In this document: in pieces, positions 1-12,000 of the stretch
How positions within the stretch are numbered: the stretch's first letter is position 1
Layout of the letters: each line of letters starts with the position of its first letter
NCBI GenBank assembly: GCA_030268105.1
Contig: BSDZ01000004.1
Location: 677,001-741,000 of the forward strand
Direction of reading: 5' to 3'
DNA from: Volvox africanus
Taxonomy: Eukaryota > Chlorophyta > Chlorophyceae > Chlamydomonadales > Volvocaceae
DNA length: 64,000 nucleotides
Notes under the pieces: generated by a model
What the model was told of the DNA's origin: nothing
Database searches by the model: none
Seen by the model: only the letters and a program-made list of their open reading frames with translations
Position numbers and translations under genes: made by a program

Positions 1-2240
1 TCGATTTCGGCGTCCAATAAAGCGCGGCGTAAGCGCTGCGCCTCCTCACCGGCGGCTATTGCCTGATCAAGATTCCCAGTTCGGCAAGGCAGGGGGATAA
101 AGCCAAGCGCACCAGCGCACCTAGGCCGGCATTGCGGTCATCAACCTCCGATCAGTCGTGGTACGCTTCTTCGGGCCGCAGATGCAAGCCCCGGTAAAGT
201 GCACCAAACGAATTTGCTGTTTGCTGACGACTAACACATTTCATCCAAATCGCATACGTACCTGTGCTCCCCGCTCTGCACTCGCAACGCGTGCTGCTTC
301 GAGCTCCACGCGCAAAGCATCCGCCAGGACGGTCTCTTGGCGCTCAAGATCCGTGAACTGCACCTGCGATGATGGCAACCAACACACGACATGCAGAAGC
401 CTGATGCATGGAACGCTTACTTCAACGAAAATCAATAACCTTTAGAGAGGCCCTGATGCATCCATCCTGCCTGTTGGCCACGTGCCCACCTACTCTTCCA
501 TACCTTCGGCATTAAAGCAGCCTGCATTGCTGCAGAGACAGCCAGGGCCTTATGCTCGGTGACATGCATCCCGGCCGACAGTACCCTGGTTGGACTCCTG
601 GATTGCTCTCCAGAAGCTGGGCCGTTGTAGTCCGATGCTGCATGGGTGCTCGAATGGCGAGATCCAGCTCCTCCGGCACGATCTCGGGCCAGCTCCGAGC
701 GTAGGCGCGAGACCTAGACATGTCATGCAAAGGAATGGAGGTAAGCAGCATCAATTCGCATCATATAGCAATGGCTGCATTTCAAGCCAGCTTGGCGGCT
801 AGGAAATCCTCGCCCAATTACCAATTCCTCTTCCCGTTAGGCTTTAATACGTGCATTATTCGCTGGTAGGTTGAACTCGATGATCTGCTGCTGCCGGCGC
901 CAGGAGGTGGACCCTCACCCCTTCGGTCTGAAAAGATATTGCGCGGTATTTGCGGCTCACCTGTCGGGGATGCATCACGTCTTCAAACTCATCATCGTCC
1001 TGGAGCTGCGGTAGCTCGTCGCCGTGGCCACCACGAGGACCGCTGCAGTGTAGCGAAGAGAGAGCATACACCGATGCGCCGTCGCTGAGGAAGTGAGGTT
1101 GAGAGGGCTGTTGTTTGGCGTGGTGGTGGTGGTGCACGGTAGGCGTGTCAAGAGTGTTTACGCTTCCGTCCAGGACTCCTGGCGGTGCAGCCGTTCGCCG
1201 CATTGCGTCTCCGGCCAGGTCGTATTCCAATGTTTTCTGATGATTGCGCTGCTGCTCCAGCATGAAGGATGTGATGGCGGACTTGATAGCACTCAAGGTG
1301 GCGGTGTCTGTGGGACCGACCGCAAAGATACGCGTCTACTTTTAAGGGAAGGCGGCTAAAGAATCTATCTCGCATCTCCATGCTGGTTGTGCGAGTGCCG
1401 ACTCTGAATTGTGGGTCCTCCGTTCGTGGGCCTCACATGTTGCCAATCTCCACATTGCAGCTCTGAGTTTAAATTGGTTACGCACCTGGTTTACAATTTT
1501 CTGGAGTGGCCGCCGAACCACGGGCCGCTCGAAGTTCTGAGATCATTGTGAACAGCTCCATCGCCACTTCTGACCTACAATGCATGCACATGCACCCATC
1601 TTCCGCCTCATGCCAGGTCTTTGCTCAGGATCTAGAACGAAGCCTGAAGGCGCCAAGGGGCATCACGCCCAAGCAGCGCTGCCGCCCAATGGTTAAGTAG
1701 ATGCGAGAAAATTATCGATTGCGTCGATCCCCACCCTTGTCGTGGACCTGCGTGCCGGGACCGAGCATGCCGGTTTGCCCGCGTTACATCCCCGGACGTG
1801 TACCTACCATTGTCGCAGTTTTTCTTGCAGCATTGCGCGGGCCGCCTCCTCTTCGTACAAGCGCGCTGCGACACGCGCCTCTATCTCTGCCGCGTCGGGG
1901 TCATCCCCTAGAGGTAAGCTCCTGACGAACGCTTCCACGGACATCTGCAGTCACGCCGGGCCAGGACCGCATCTCCATAACGGCTGTGTAGGGTTCGGCA
2001 GTTCCTTGCACAACCAGCTCATTATTTAATTACTTCAAGTAATGAGCTAGGCTCGGGGGGGTGTTACGTGCGCCGGACGGCAGTCCGCCACCACCTCTTG
2101 CCGCATTCAAATGTTAACGTGCACGGCTGTCACATCATGCGAAGATGCGCGTACCTGCATCGTAGAGCTTTGGCCGGTATGCCGCAGCATCACTGGCGAC
2201 GATGCAGCAGAGTCAGGCGTGAGGTGTTCCCTAGCCCTTC
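1..2240 (-). CDS. Unidentified coiled-coil protein, partial (3' end beyond left edge)
   Basis: I do not recognise this gene. Minus-strand exons that splice in frame are about 1307-961, 713-585, 363-262 and 62-1. The last three junctions are all phase 0 with AG acceptors and GT donors (GTGAGC at 960, GTACTG at 584, GTACGT at 261). Two further likely exons lie upstream, at 1907-1808 and ending at 2155. The peptides are long amphipathic helices rich in Ala, Glu, Arg and Leu (for example TDLERQETVLADALRVELEA and EIEARVAARLYEEEAARAML). Between them is a His-rich, acidic, disordered segment in the 1307-961 exon. The first exon and the C-terminus are not visible, and the junction between the 1.9 kb and 1.3 kb exons is not phase-resolved. 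Structural coiled-coil proteins of centrioles, cilia or Golgi look like this, but nothing here points to one of them. Confidence 0.5.
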
Positions 2241-3129
2241 GATGAGTTGGCTGGTTTCGCTGCGACCTGTGCATCCCAGGAGACGTGCGCCAGCTGTCCC
2301 CTGTAATCCCCGCCCACTGGGGCGGCGGGGGCCCATGGCGGGCATTATATGGGTGCGAAGGGCTTACGCCAAGGCTCAAGCCTCCTGCAAGGATTTGAGA
2401 AGGCATATTCCAACTTGGCGCAAAGGATGAAGACATAGTAATGAAGCTTGAAAATTGTCTCATGCAAGTGTGATGATGCCGATTGCTTGATGCGATTGGA
2501 GTATGGCCGACCAGTCCGGGCGTCAACTAAGCAGTGTTGCGGAGGAAGGCGGGCGCAGGGCAAAACGGCCGTGGTTCTGGTACCGCGCTCTTGTTGGAGA
2601 AGCCAATAAGGATGGCTTTCATAGCTGCTGCAAACCTAATATCCGTTCAGCAACGCTGGTCAAACCCTTGGAACCTGGACTCCACCGTTAGAACCCAGCT
2701 ACCGATCAAACGCGCCCACCGTCAACTTCTCTTGAAAGCCATGACCCTCTATAGTCCATGGTGTTTGGATGGAACCCCTCAGGGAAACATCACACTGGAC
2801 TTATCATCTTAACTACACCCACGTGGTATACTACGTTAAAGCTGTCATTAATATATATGGATACGTAAATCAAGTGGATGTATGTACTTCCTTGTCCAGC
2901 TCGTCATGCAAACAAGCCGGTAAGTCCTCTTTGACCAGCTTTTGGTTTCGGATGCCGATATATGTGTCCATTCAAAACAAGTAACCCAGAAGGCTTTACT
3001 TCACCACAATACCTTACGGAATCATTGCAATGAAAGTAGAGCGGAAATCCGTTGTGTATTGCAGTTTTTAGACTTGAGCGATGAGGCCGTCGGTCCCTGG
3101 CACGGCTTGATCTTGGAGCGCTTGTCGCG
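2241..3129. other. Intergenic or 5' region, no gene seen
   Basis: The stretch separates the left-edge minus-strand coiled-coil gene from the plus-strand S1-like gene. It may contain the unseen first exon of the former and the promoter of the latter. The short open frames here show no helix, motif or splice pattern I could support. Confidence 0.3.
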
Positions 3130-4053
3130 ATGCATATCGCGATGTTGAAGCGGTTCCTCTCCGTTCGAATTGGGGGACAAGCCTTACCGCAGCTCCTGCG
3201 GGATGCAGACGGTCGGACTTTGCTTACGGGCGACGCATTGGGCTGCCAATATTGCTCCATACCGGTGATGGACCAGACGTTATCAAGCACATCAGCTCCT
3301 ACACTACCGCCCTTTTTGCGAGAGCTGCAGGACGCAAGACACCCACCCCGCAGCTCTATAATACGTGCTATTGACAAACAATTACACGGAGGCAAATCTT
3401 CAACTGGCGACGACATCGACGATAAAGCCCCTTACGACGGAGTATCTCGCCTGCTGCTCGAGTCCAACGGCGTAACGAGGGCGAACCTCGACACACTGCG
3501 CCTATTGCAGCGGTACAATATTGGCATGTCGTTGCTTCGGGGTCATGACATCTTGGCGAAGGTCCTCAACGTCGATGGGAAGCGGGTTCTCCTGGACACA
3601 GGTTTCACGGGTCTGTCCGAGGTGCCGCGCAGTGATGTCACAGTTGCGGACGTCTTTGCAGCAGACGGCCAGCTTCCCGCGCGCCTTTTTACCACAGACG
3701 TCTGGCCAGGCGACCTTTTGCGCCTCCGCGTCGAGTGTGTCTACACCCCCTACGGTGACATGCAACTCAGCGCCGTTAAGGATGACATAGAGCAGCGGCG
3801 GCGTGTTATCTGGGGGGAGTTGCAGCGCAGGATGGAGCAACAGAAGCTTGTCGCCGGCAGGGTTCTAAATGAGTGTCCTGGTGGCTTCGCTGTCGGCGTT
3901 GCGGGCTTCGTCGCGGCCTTGCCAGCAGCACTGGCGGCCACTGCCACCACGAAGCTCGTGGGCGTCCGACAGGAGTTTCAGATCATTGCCATGGACAGCG
4001 CACGCCAGCGTATAACGTTGCGGGACCCCAGACTGCAGCATTTCAAGCGATGA
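3130..4053 (+). CDS. S1-like RNA-binding protein, probably mitochondrial ribosomal protein bS1m
   Basis: A single open frame of 307 residues. Residues about 127-200 (RGHDILAKVLNVDGKRVLLD, then DTGFTGLSEVPRSDV) have the strand pattern and wording of an S1 OB-fold. They resemble the S1 protein of plant and algal mitochondrial ribosomes more than cytosolic or plastid S1. A second, degenerate OB-like stretch (residues about 235-300, KLVAGRVLNECPGGFAVGVA) closes the protein. The basic N-terminus (MLKRFLSVRIGG) could be a mitochondrial presequence. S1 proteins bind mRNA on the small ribosomal subunit. The first ATG at 3130 was chosen; an ATG at 3142 would shorten the protein by four residues. It is intronless, unlike its neighbours. 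A TGTAA signal lies at 4287-4291. Other S1-domain RNA-binding proteins remain possible. Confidence 0.55.
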   Translation: MHIAMLKRFLSVRIGGQALPQLLRDADGRTLLTGDALGCQYCSIPVMDQTLSSTSAPTLPPFLRELQDARHPPRSSIIRAIDKQLHGGKSSTGDDIDDKAPYDGVSRLLLESNGVTRANLDTLRLLQRYNIGMSLLRGHDILAKVLNVDGKRVLLDTGFTGLSEVPRSDVTVADVFAADGQLPARLFTTDVWPGDLLRLRVECVYTPYGDMQLSAVKDDIEQRRRVIWGELQRRMEQQKLVAGRVLNECPGGFAVGVAGFVAALPAALAATATTKLVGVRQEFQIIAMDSARQRITLRDPRLQHFKR

Positions 4054-5464
4054 GGAGTTCTGGCGACAGAGGTTAAGGTCGGCATCAACCATGGGGATGG
4101 TCAGGAGGCGCCATCGTGGGCGTGGGGGTGTGCACAAGCGAACGGAAGGTGTGGCCGAGGGTTTGGGAATTGCGAAGCGTTTCTGGGGGAATGGCGTATC
4201 ATTGTGTCCAGTAATGCGGTAATTCAAGTACCCTGTCAATGCGGACCCATTCCCCGGGGAGAGGATTTGTTGGGCTGGCCCCCGAATGTAACATAGAAGT
4301 GCGTGTCCCATGGATATCAGGCGTCAATACGGTGGCAGCAAGGAGATATCGGTACAGCTTGGAGAGGGCCTCAACAAGGAATGATACCCGACTTTTACGA
4401 ACCAGGGACTCATCAAGTTGTAACGAGCTTTGGGGCCGGGCCGGCATTCCGTGAACTCAGGCCCGCCGCGGCGGAGACGGGGCATGCTTGGTCCTTTGGC
4501 ACCGCATTTTGTTGGTGACATGAGGCTAGCTATCACGTCTGGGCTTATGGTACTGACTCGTTATGTATTGAATATGTTCAGTGGTAGGAAATGTACAAAA
4601 CCCTTTTTGTACCCTTAGATCCGCTCGTCTATGTGGCACCACCGACTTTTTCAGGATGGGCCATATGAAGCGCGAGCTTGAAATTAGGGGGTGGGACAAG
4701 TTGCTGTGCCATACACTGGAAATCCGATTGAGAGGCGATTGAAAGGACCAGCTGGATTTGGTTTCTGTTTGGTTTCTTACTCCCGTAATTTGCCGCCCTT
4801 GCAATTCTGATTATTGCAGCATACTGCGTTAGTATCAATATAGATGCTGACATACACACTTTACAGCACCATAAATTGCTAAGCATGCGGGATGGACATG
4901 ATTTGGCATTCCTCACATCAGGAAAACGCTCCACGCAGTCAGTCACCCGCGACCCGTCAATAGCGAGATTCATGCGAATTATAATAATAGTAGCGATTTT
5001 TACGTAGGCCCTCAGCACCCAATTTCAGCCCATTTAATCCCCTCCTCGTTGTGATTGCATGATTCATTTCCTGCCGGACCGGCTGTTATACACAGCACGT
5101 TCAAATCCCAAATACGCAAACCATCAGCACCACACGTAATCGAGTTCATCATGTTACCCCACGTAGCGATTCCAATTCTCAAAAATACCTGCTGCGCTCC
5201 AGTCTGCACCATCCAATCGTGTTTTGACTGAAGGTATAATACCTGGAAATGGCGCTCGAGCAACAAATTACGGCAGGGTGTGCAAATAGTGACTGCAGAA
5301 GCGCCCCGACATTGCCTTGCACCCATCCCGGCATGCCACTGATGTTTAATTGCTGTATGCCTTTTCTGAAGCACGCATCTTAAGAGATGACAGGGAAGCT
5401 CCTCCATAAGAGGACGGTAAGAAATCCACCCCGTCCCTCTGTATGGCCTCGACTTCCACTTCTT
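4054..5464. other. Convergent intergenic region
   Basis: The 1.4 kb between the stop codons of the S1-like gene (+) and P5C reductase (-) holds the 3' untranslated regions of both. A TGTAA polyadenylation-type motif lies at 4287-4291 for the plus-strand gene. I see no further coding exon, RNA gene or repeat. Confidence 0.4.
4287..4291 (+). terminator. TGTAA polyadenylation signal candidate of the S1-like gene
   Basis: TGTAA is the usual polyadenylation signal of chlorophyte green algae. This one lies about 230 bases after the stop at 4053. The motif is short, so chance occurrence cannot be excluded. Confidence 0.3.
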
Positions 5465-8443
5465 TCACATCTTGGACAGTTGGTTAGCCCGCTCCGTAGC
5501 GGCGACGACTGCACTCATAAATGCCGCGCGCACTCCAGCCTTCTCCAACTCGTGCACACCTGCGCACGCAACAGTGACGAGGACGGCAACAAATGTGATC
5601 ATGCCTTTGAAATTTAACTGGAGGTCTCAGCTATCATAAGGCCTCCTTTCCTGTCCCACCTAATTTCCCGCCATGTCCTACCCTGTCCCGACCAATGTGC
5701 AGAATTTCTGACACCCCGAGTATCATTCTCTAGGACACCCCGACGCCGCATCGCTGCGGGTTTTGAACCTGCTGTAGTATCGCAGGTCGTGCTGCGCCAT
5801 CTACGCTCTTACGCTTGATGCATACACCCATAAATGCAACCACCCACCCGCAATAGTGGTGCCTGCTGGTGATGTGACCATATCCTTGAGAGCTCCCGGG
5901 TGGGTCCCGGTTTCTAGCACCATCTTAGCACTGCCGAGCACGGTCTGTGCCGCCAGCGCCTGTGCAATGTCGCGCGGCAGGCCTGTGTGTAGGAGTAGGA
6001 GCCAGGGTAAAAGTTGAAGTATGTGTGTAGGATAGGGGGGTACATCACCCGTGGCCACTAACCTGGCAGTCCCTACCTTCCCCGGTGTTTCGGGGCACCC
6101 TAATCCAGTCTCCCATGCCGACTTCTCCGAAATCAGTGGTTTTCCCAGGTTCAGCACCCACCACCAGCATCCAGCGGAATCTGCCGAATCAACTAAGGCG
6201 TCAACTCCGCTACTGGTCAGCTCGCAGGTCACTTAAGTATGTATGTATGAAGTATGTATGTATGTATTTTATTAATTATGTATGTATGAAGTATGTATGT
6301 ATGAAGTATGTATGTGTGTCGGGGAGTGTGTGCGACGCGGCAGCGCAAGCTTCCCAGGCCTTCCGCTGATCTCACGCACGCTGCACCAAACCGTCATGTT
6401 TCACACGACCAAACCTAGTGTATCCTTCGTCGTCAACCTTGTGGATGCAGGTCCGAATGGAACTGGCTCGGCAACCCCAGTTCCACGCAAATGAGCCCTT
6501 ACCAGCTATCTCTGTAACCATCTTCGGAGCACAGGATTTGCTTTATCACAACCTGTCTTTACCCCCCTTGATTCTCTAACCTGCCCGAACGCCACCGTCT
6601 GCAAGCGCCTCCACCATCATAAAAACGTAAGCAGGGCCGCTGCCGCTGAGCCCAGTGACCGCTGCCAGAAGCTTCTCATCTACAGTGTAGATCTTGCCGA
6701 CCGCCTCAAAGATAGTGCGTACTAAGGCCTCGTCTTCGGGTGTCGCCTGTCGTTGGGAGCGGCAGGTTGCCGTAACGATGTGTGAGCTACATAGAGAGCT
6801 GGGGGAGGGATTCAAGCCAGCCGGCTGCATATGTGTACACGTCCACATGCGGCTTGTATATACGTCCGGGTGCACTCCTGAATTGTCGTCCGGCACATAG
6901 GCCCTAGACTGGGCAGAAGCAATGTAATTGGCGAACCGATGGACCCAACTTGACGGGCACCAGGTTAGAACCGGCGCTGTTCCCTGATATCTGCAGCCTC
7001 GTGCATTCCGTCCATGACCCCTCTCCCCACTCCGAGATTGCATATCGCTCCTGTTGCGCAACACTCCTACACTTTCCATAGAAAATTTTGATGTTCGTAT
7101 GCGAGTTCCCCTTCCTCGCCAATCCCCCGGGCAGCACCCATGGCTGGTTTCCTAAACCCTCGGGTCAAGGCCTAGTTCGCCCCCTGCAAGAATGAGCTGC
7201 TTTCATGATCGGGGCCCAGGGGCTGACAAATCATGACCAGCCGCTCGCTCTCACCTTTCCGCCCAGGCACATGGCTGCAGCCGTCTCGCCCACCAGACAG
7301 GGTGTGTTAGGCATCACCCGGACTACGTGTGCGTCCGGGCCGGCAGCCTCAACCAGCCTGGACAGGATAGAAATGTAAAGTGTGATTCACGGGAAGGGGG
7401 AAGGAAGCAATGAAACCGGAAGGACGAGGACTTCAGGTCCAATTTCGCCCGAGGATTACAGCGTAAAAGTCAACCACTTCGAGCCGACGGCCAGCATCGC
7501 AGGCCGTTGCCGCCGCCTCAGCCAAAGAAATCCTCCTCACACGGCCGCGGATCTACTAATATTTGAAATGCCGACATGGCTTGCTCCTTCAGCGCAGTAG
7601 CATCTGTCTGCAACATGTTCCCCCTTACTTTTCCACAGTGATGCCTGCCGCGATGGATACGACCGTGTGCGTCTCGGTCAACACGGACCGCACCTCCGTA
7701 AGTACTTGCGCCACATGCTGCGGCTTAACTGCCACAAACAATACGTCAGCGTTGCGCGCAACCTGAAACGGCGGGGACGGGTAACAAGAGTGTGAATGCA
7801 AAGAAACCAGGAAACAAATCCAGGAAAACGGAAATGGCTGATTGGATTGAAGCGTCTCCAGTCGGGGGAACCATGGGGGCGAAATCGCATGCGTACTGTG
7901 CCAGAAAGACCGAAAAGATGACGCGCTTAGGTGGGTAAACAGCACAGGTAGGATTTAATGCATGCCGTGAGGAAGTGACATGTATTAATGCCAAGCGGAA
8001 TCTGCATTTACTTTCAGGTTGCATGACCAAATCAGGCTGGTCGTGGAAACTGTGGAGTCATACACAATGGTGCATAGTTTGACAAAAATCGAGTTACGCT
8101 ATGCTACAGACCAAGCTGACTGTGCTTCAACGTCTGGTATCCACCCTTCATCTACCCGGCTTGTGTTTTTTCCAATGCCTTGGCAACAATGCTGACTACC
8201 ACTTAGCAGATGGCACTTTTAATGTTAGGGCACAGCCACAGAACTTACGTCAACGTTAGAATCGTACGGCATGGCCCCGAAGCTCTTGAACAATTCCTTG
8301 CGCACTGGGTTCGGGTCATTGCATGCAATGCGCTCAGCCGTCACAAGACCACGCTTGATGAGGCCGCGAGCAAGAGCTTCAGCCATCTGCCCACTGCCCA
8401 GGAAGCCAATACGCTTGTCGAGCACAGCTGTTGCAGATGTCAT
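5465..8443 (-). CDS. P5CR: Pyrroline-5-carboxylate reductase (proline biosynthesis)
   Basis: It catalyses the last step of proline synthesis, reduction of pyrroline-5-carboxylate to proline with NAD(P)H. Six exons on the minus strand join without a phase conflict: 8443-8249, 7762-7629, 7357-7255, 6746-6581, 5982-5848 and 5559-5465. They total 828 bases, giving 275 residues, the normal length of the family. The dinucleotide-binding motif [12 protein letters not shown] is at residues 13-24. VKPQHV and [12 protein letters not shown] follow at the usual spacing. The C-terminal dimer domain has [13 protein letters not shown], the helix [20 protein letters not shown] and the signature [15 protein letters not shown]; the A-G-G-V spans the last intron. 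There is no obvious transit peptide, so the enzyme is probably cytosolic. Intron 4 carries a dispersed repeat (6024-6232) and a TATG-type microsatellite. Every conserved block is present, so the gene looks functional. Confidence 0.95.
6024..6232 (+). repeat. Dispersed repeat, copy 1 (non-autonomous element candidate)
   Basis: About 205 bases nearly identical to 41281-41490 on the opposite strand, with roughly seven mismatches by eye over the central 185 bases. The shared block starts near GGATAGGGGGGTACATCACC and ends near CTGGTCAGCTCGC. The flanks are unrelated, so it is a mobile-type repeat and not a segmental duplication. It lies inside P5CR intron 4, antisense to that gene. No coding capacity, terminal inverted repeat or poly-A tail was found. 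Confidence 0.85.
6233..6324. repeat. TATG-type microsatellite
   Basis: Imperfect tandem TATG/GTATG units, interrupted by AAG and by a short AT-rich spacer. The array directly abuts the end of the dispersed repeat. It could be the degenerate tail of that element or an independent microsatellite in the P5CR intron. Confidence 0.8.
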
Positions 8444-9084
8444 GGCGTTTGGAAAGGCTGCAGGACACCCAATTGACGTTCTGCATCAAATTATCGCTTT
8501 TCCTAAATAAAACAACCCTAGACGTCCACGTTTGACAGGATGCAGGATTACGGAGCAGGCTTCCCACCTGTCGCCTGCGGAACAATGATCACGCTTTGTA
8601 AATGCACCGGGCCTTTAACCTGCTCGGCAGTTAGCTTTACAGAAGACACCGGGGGGCTGAAAATAGCCGCGCTGAAGCCTCGGAGCGCCGCCGAGCTACG
8701 GAAAGCCAGAGGGAAAAAGCTATCCCGGAATCCGTGCCTTCCCAAAACACGATAGATCTGTAACATGCGACCCTGGGGGAGAGTAGACTTGCTTGTCCAC
8801 GATGACTGAAGCACTATGTAGCGTCCTACCTAGCACGGCTCCCTGGATGCTTCCAAGCGATCATAAACTCTTAAACACACCTTTAGCTTTTCAATAAGTG
8901 GATTATGGATTTCCATAGTTAGGGCGATTACGTCGTGGCTCGTCCAAACAGTTGGCAATAGATCAGGGCCTGCGTCCAACTTGCAATGGATAAGTATCAA
9001 CCTGTTCTCATTTACAAACAGTTATAACTTACTACTACGGCTAATTGTAGTGTTACCGAGAGTCAGACGGAACCCGACGCCAAT
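8444..9084. promoter_or_regulatory. Divergent promoter region of P5CR and the TPM-domain gene
   Basis: The 640 bases lie between the start codons of P5CR (-) and the TPM-domain gene (+), so both promoters and leaders must be here unless a 5' intron intervenes. No motif is strong enough to name. Confidence 0.4.
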
Positions 9085-12000
9085 ATGCGTGTACATGTGC
9101 CCTCGCACATACATGAAGTAGCTCTCCCAAGATGTTCTACGGTGTTGCGAAACAAATGCGTCCGCGTATTTGCAACGGCACGCGGCTGCCAAGGCCAGGA
9201 ACAAATGCACGCGTTTGGGACGGGGCTACGCTGCACGGCCGCTGCGGCGATCAGTGGTCTCTGCATTATTGTTGGCGGAGCCGTCACGGCCCCCCACGCG
9301 CTGGCGAATGCTGCGCTGACCCGGAATACCTATGTGGTAAGGATGACATTACGCACTACGCTAAGATGAGATGCTAGTGAGGAAGAGGGACAAGACAGTC
9401 ATTGAAAGGGAAGGTTGTTGATTAACTCGCTTTCCGCAATTCAGATGGACAACCGCACGCTGCTTCGTCCGATGCATGAGGTCGTTAGACGTTGCAGTGT
9501 CTGTTTAAAACGTGCACAACTGGGGATCAAGGAACTTAGCAAACCACGAATGTTCAAGTCCAAACTATGTGACCCACCGAGGTGTTCTTTTCTTTATTTG
9601 CAAAGCTGCTAAATATCATGCCCTATATACTAAAGACGACGCATTGCATCGGGCATCGCAGCACGTTTTCTCCTCCCTGGCCTGACCCGGTACTGCTTTC
9701 ATCCTGAAACATTTCCATTTCCCATTGTACATTTCCCTTAGTACGATTCCGGCCGTCTTCTGGCATCCGAAAAGCGAGATCGGCTGGATTCGGCTCTTTC
9801 AGAGTTCTCTCAGTAAGTACAACGTTGTCGCTGAATCGCTTGTCGCCATCGACGGGGCGATAGAGGCGATCGACCTGACGAGCTTACAAAGACGCTAGCA
9901 TTCTGCGGCATTGCACCCACGGCATTCAAACGACTAGAGACTCTTGGAGTGGTAGGCACTGGACAGAAAGAAGGGGACTACGGGACTGCAGCTTCGTTGT
10001 GTGAGTTAACCTCGTCCCACGGCATTAGGGGCAGCCTGCTCTCAGCATCCGAGCTGGCGGCTGATGATTGGTGCTTGTATGGTATGGGGGAGCTGCGTCA
10101 TAGACGCGGGCACCTAAGGGGCAAGTGGTCCATCACCTTCAGTGCTGGGGAGTTGGACAGGGGGGCTAGGAATGGCCTCTATGCTTCGTCCGATGAGAAT
10201 TACAGGTGCAACATGCATGGTTCACTGCTTGGAATAAGACACCAGCCTTCCACTTGAAATAGGACCCCGCGCCTTCTATTGGCGGGCCTAGTTCCATTGC
10301 GTTGCAGATTGTGCAGCGTACCCACAATTCGAATTTTTCCACCAGGCGTACCGGCTGGAATGTTCGAGTGGTGACTAGCTATGGCCCGGGTACCCGGCCG
10401 GAGGAGGCGGAGGTTCGGACGGCATGGGGCCCGCTGGATAAGCGCAGGTGAGGTCGGCCATGTGGTTGACTGAAATAAATATCTATATAATATACTGCAT
10501 GGGGCGAAGTATCGGCCAGCGGGCCCCTGGGCCCGCTGTGTTAAGGTCATGGTGCAACGGTCTTCATCGCTGCACACTGTTGCTTTAGAAGTTTTAAGGG
10601 GTTGTTAAGCAGGAAAAATCGAATCCCGTGATATGCTTTTGGAGAAAGAATGATCATTTCGTCTTCATCCGGATATAAAAGCCGGATCTTGCAACGAGTG
10701 GGAATATACGATTATAGGGATGGTGTGTCATATCCGATGGCCTGACTATGTTCCGACTTGCATTAATTGCATACTTGCATCGCCTGCTGGCGGTTGTATC
10801 GCCACCATTGCCTGCATCGCCACCTCGACGTTCATGCCCACCTCCCTTTATGTCCTCCCCATTCGCGTAATGGGGCGCGCTCTTCATTTCTGGATGTGAG
10901 ACAGTGTCATCGTTGAATATGACGCTTCAGCGCCATCGCTGATTAACTTGCCTTACATCGGCGATGACGCATTGGTGCTCTTGAAGCGACCCTGGTGGTT
11001 TGAGTTCAAGGGCCGGTTCGGGAATATGTTCTACGTGCGGGAGCAGGTGGGAAACGCTATGAGCCGGTGGGGCGCGTGGGGCGCAATGCTCAAGATAAAC
11101 AATGCCCTTCAAACAACCAAGCAAGGTCTTCAACTCAGGCCTCCCCACCACCTATATACTAGATTGTCTAGAGTTTTGAACTGCCCCCTTACCTAGGAGC
11201 AAGTCGTTGCCGTCCCTATGGAGAGCTCACATATGACCGGGCTAAAAGAGGCACCATAGGATCTAGATTTGGCAAGCACCTGTGGAACCAGGTAAGGGGA
11301 ATTTGTCAAGTATCATTCTGGGGATGTAATGTGGCCCGGAAATTAAGTTAGGGCCTCTGGTCGTAAGGCCGTACAATACGCAGCACAGATAACAGTGTGC
11401 GTACGCAGCCTTATCCGCAGTAATGATACGTGATGACGTAATTTTATAGCGCAGAACACGCGCCCTCTTCGCTATAGCCATCCTTGATAAAAGCGATGCT
11501 GATTTTTGAGGATGTACCACCCAGAGTGGTCAGGAGTTTGTGAGCCCGTCATCAACTCATCTGAGTAGTTTGGCTTATCTCTTGCAGAGACAAATTGTCT
11601 ACACTGGTGGTAAAGGCAAATACGGGTGCCTTCTAGAGTAGTTGCCCCTGAAAAGTTTTAATCCTCCAAACGGTATCGTGCTTGGAGGTACCTTGGCAGC
11701 CGCATAGGCTTCGGGTGTGGCTCTGATTCTCTGATACTTACTGGCACGCTAGGTTAGGGGCCACAGTCTGCCCCTATAGCTGCAGAGACGAAATGCACAG
11801 ATTAGCCGATAATCTTTCTGGGTCAATTATATACGTTGTCACGAATATGACACCGCGCCGACCATATTTGCCCCTATGACTTCCCCACCAAAAGATAGTT
11901 GCGGCCAAATCTATTTCCTCGTCGTAACACTTTTTTTGCCTAGTTGCTGCACTTCCACGGTGGCAGCAAAATAGCTTCGTTGTCCCTTTCGAAGATCTGA

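Noticed and set aside
9968..10000. A mini-exon reading KKGTTGLQL as part of the TPM domain
   Set aside because: The exon at 10346 (RTGWNVRVVTSYG) matches the TPM family better and fits the phase.
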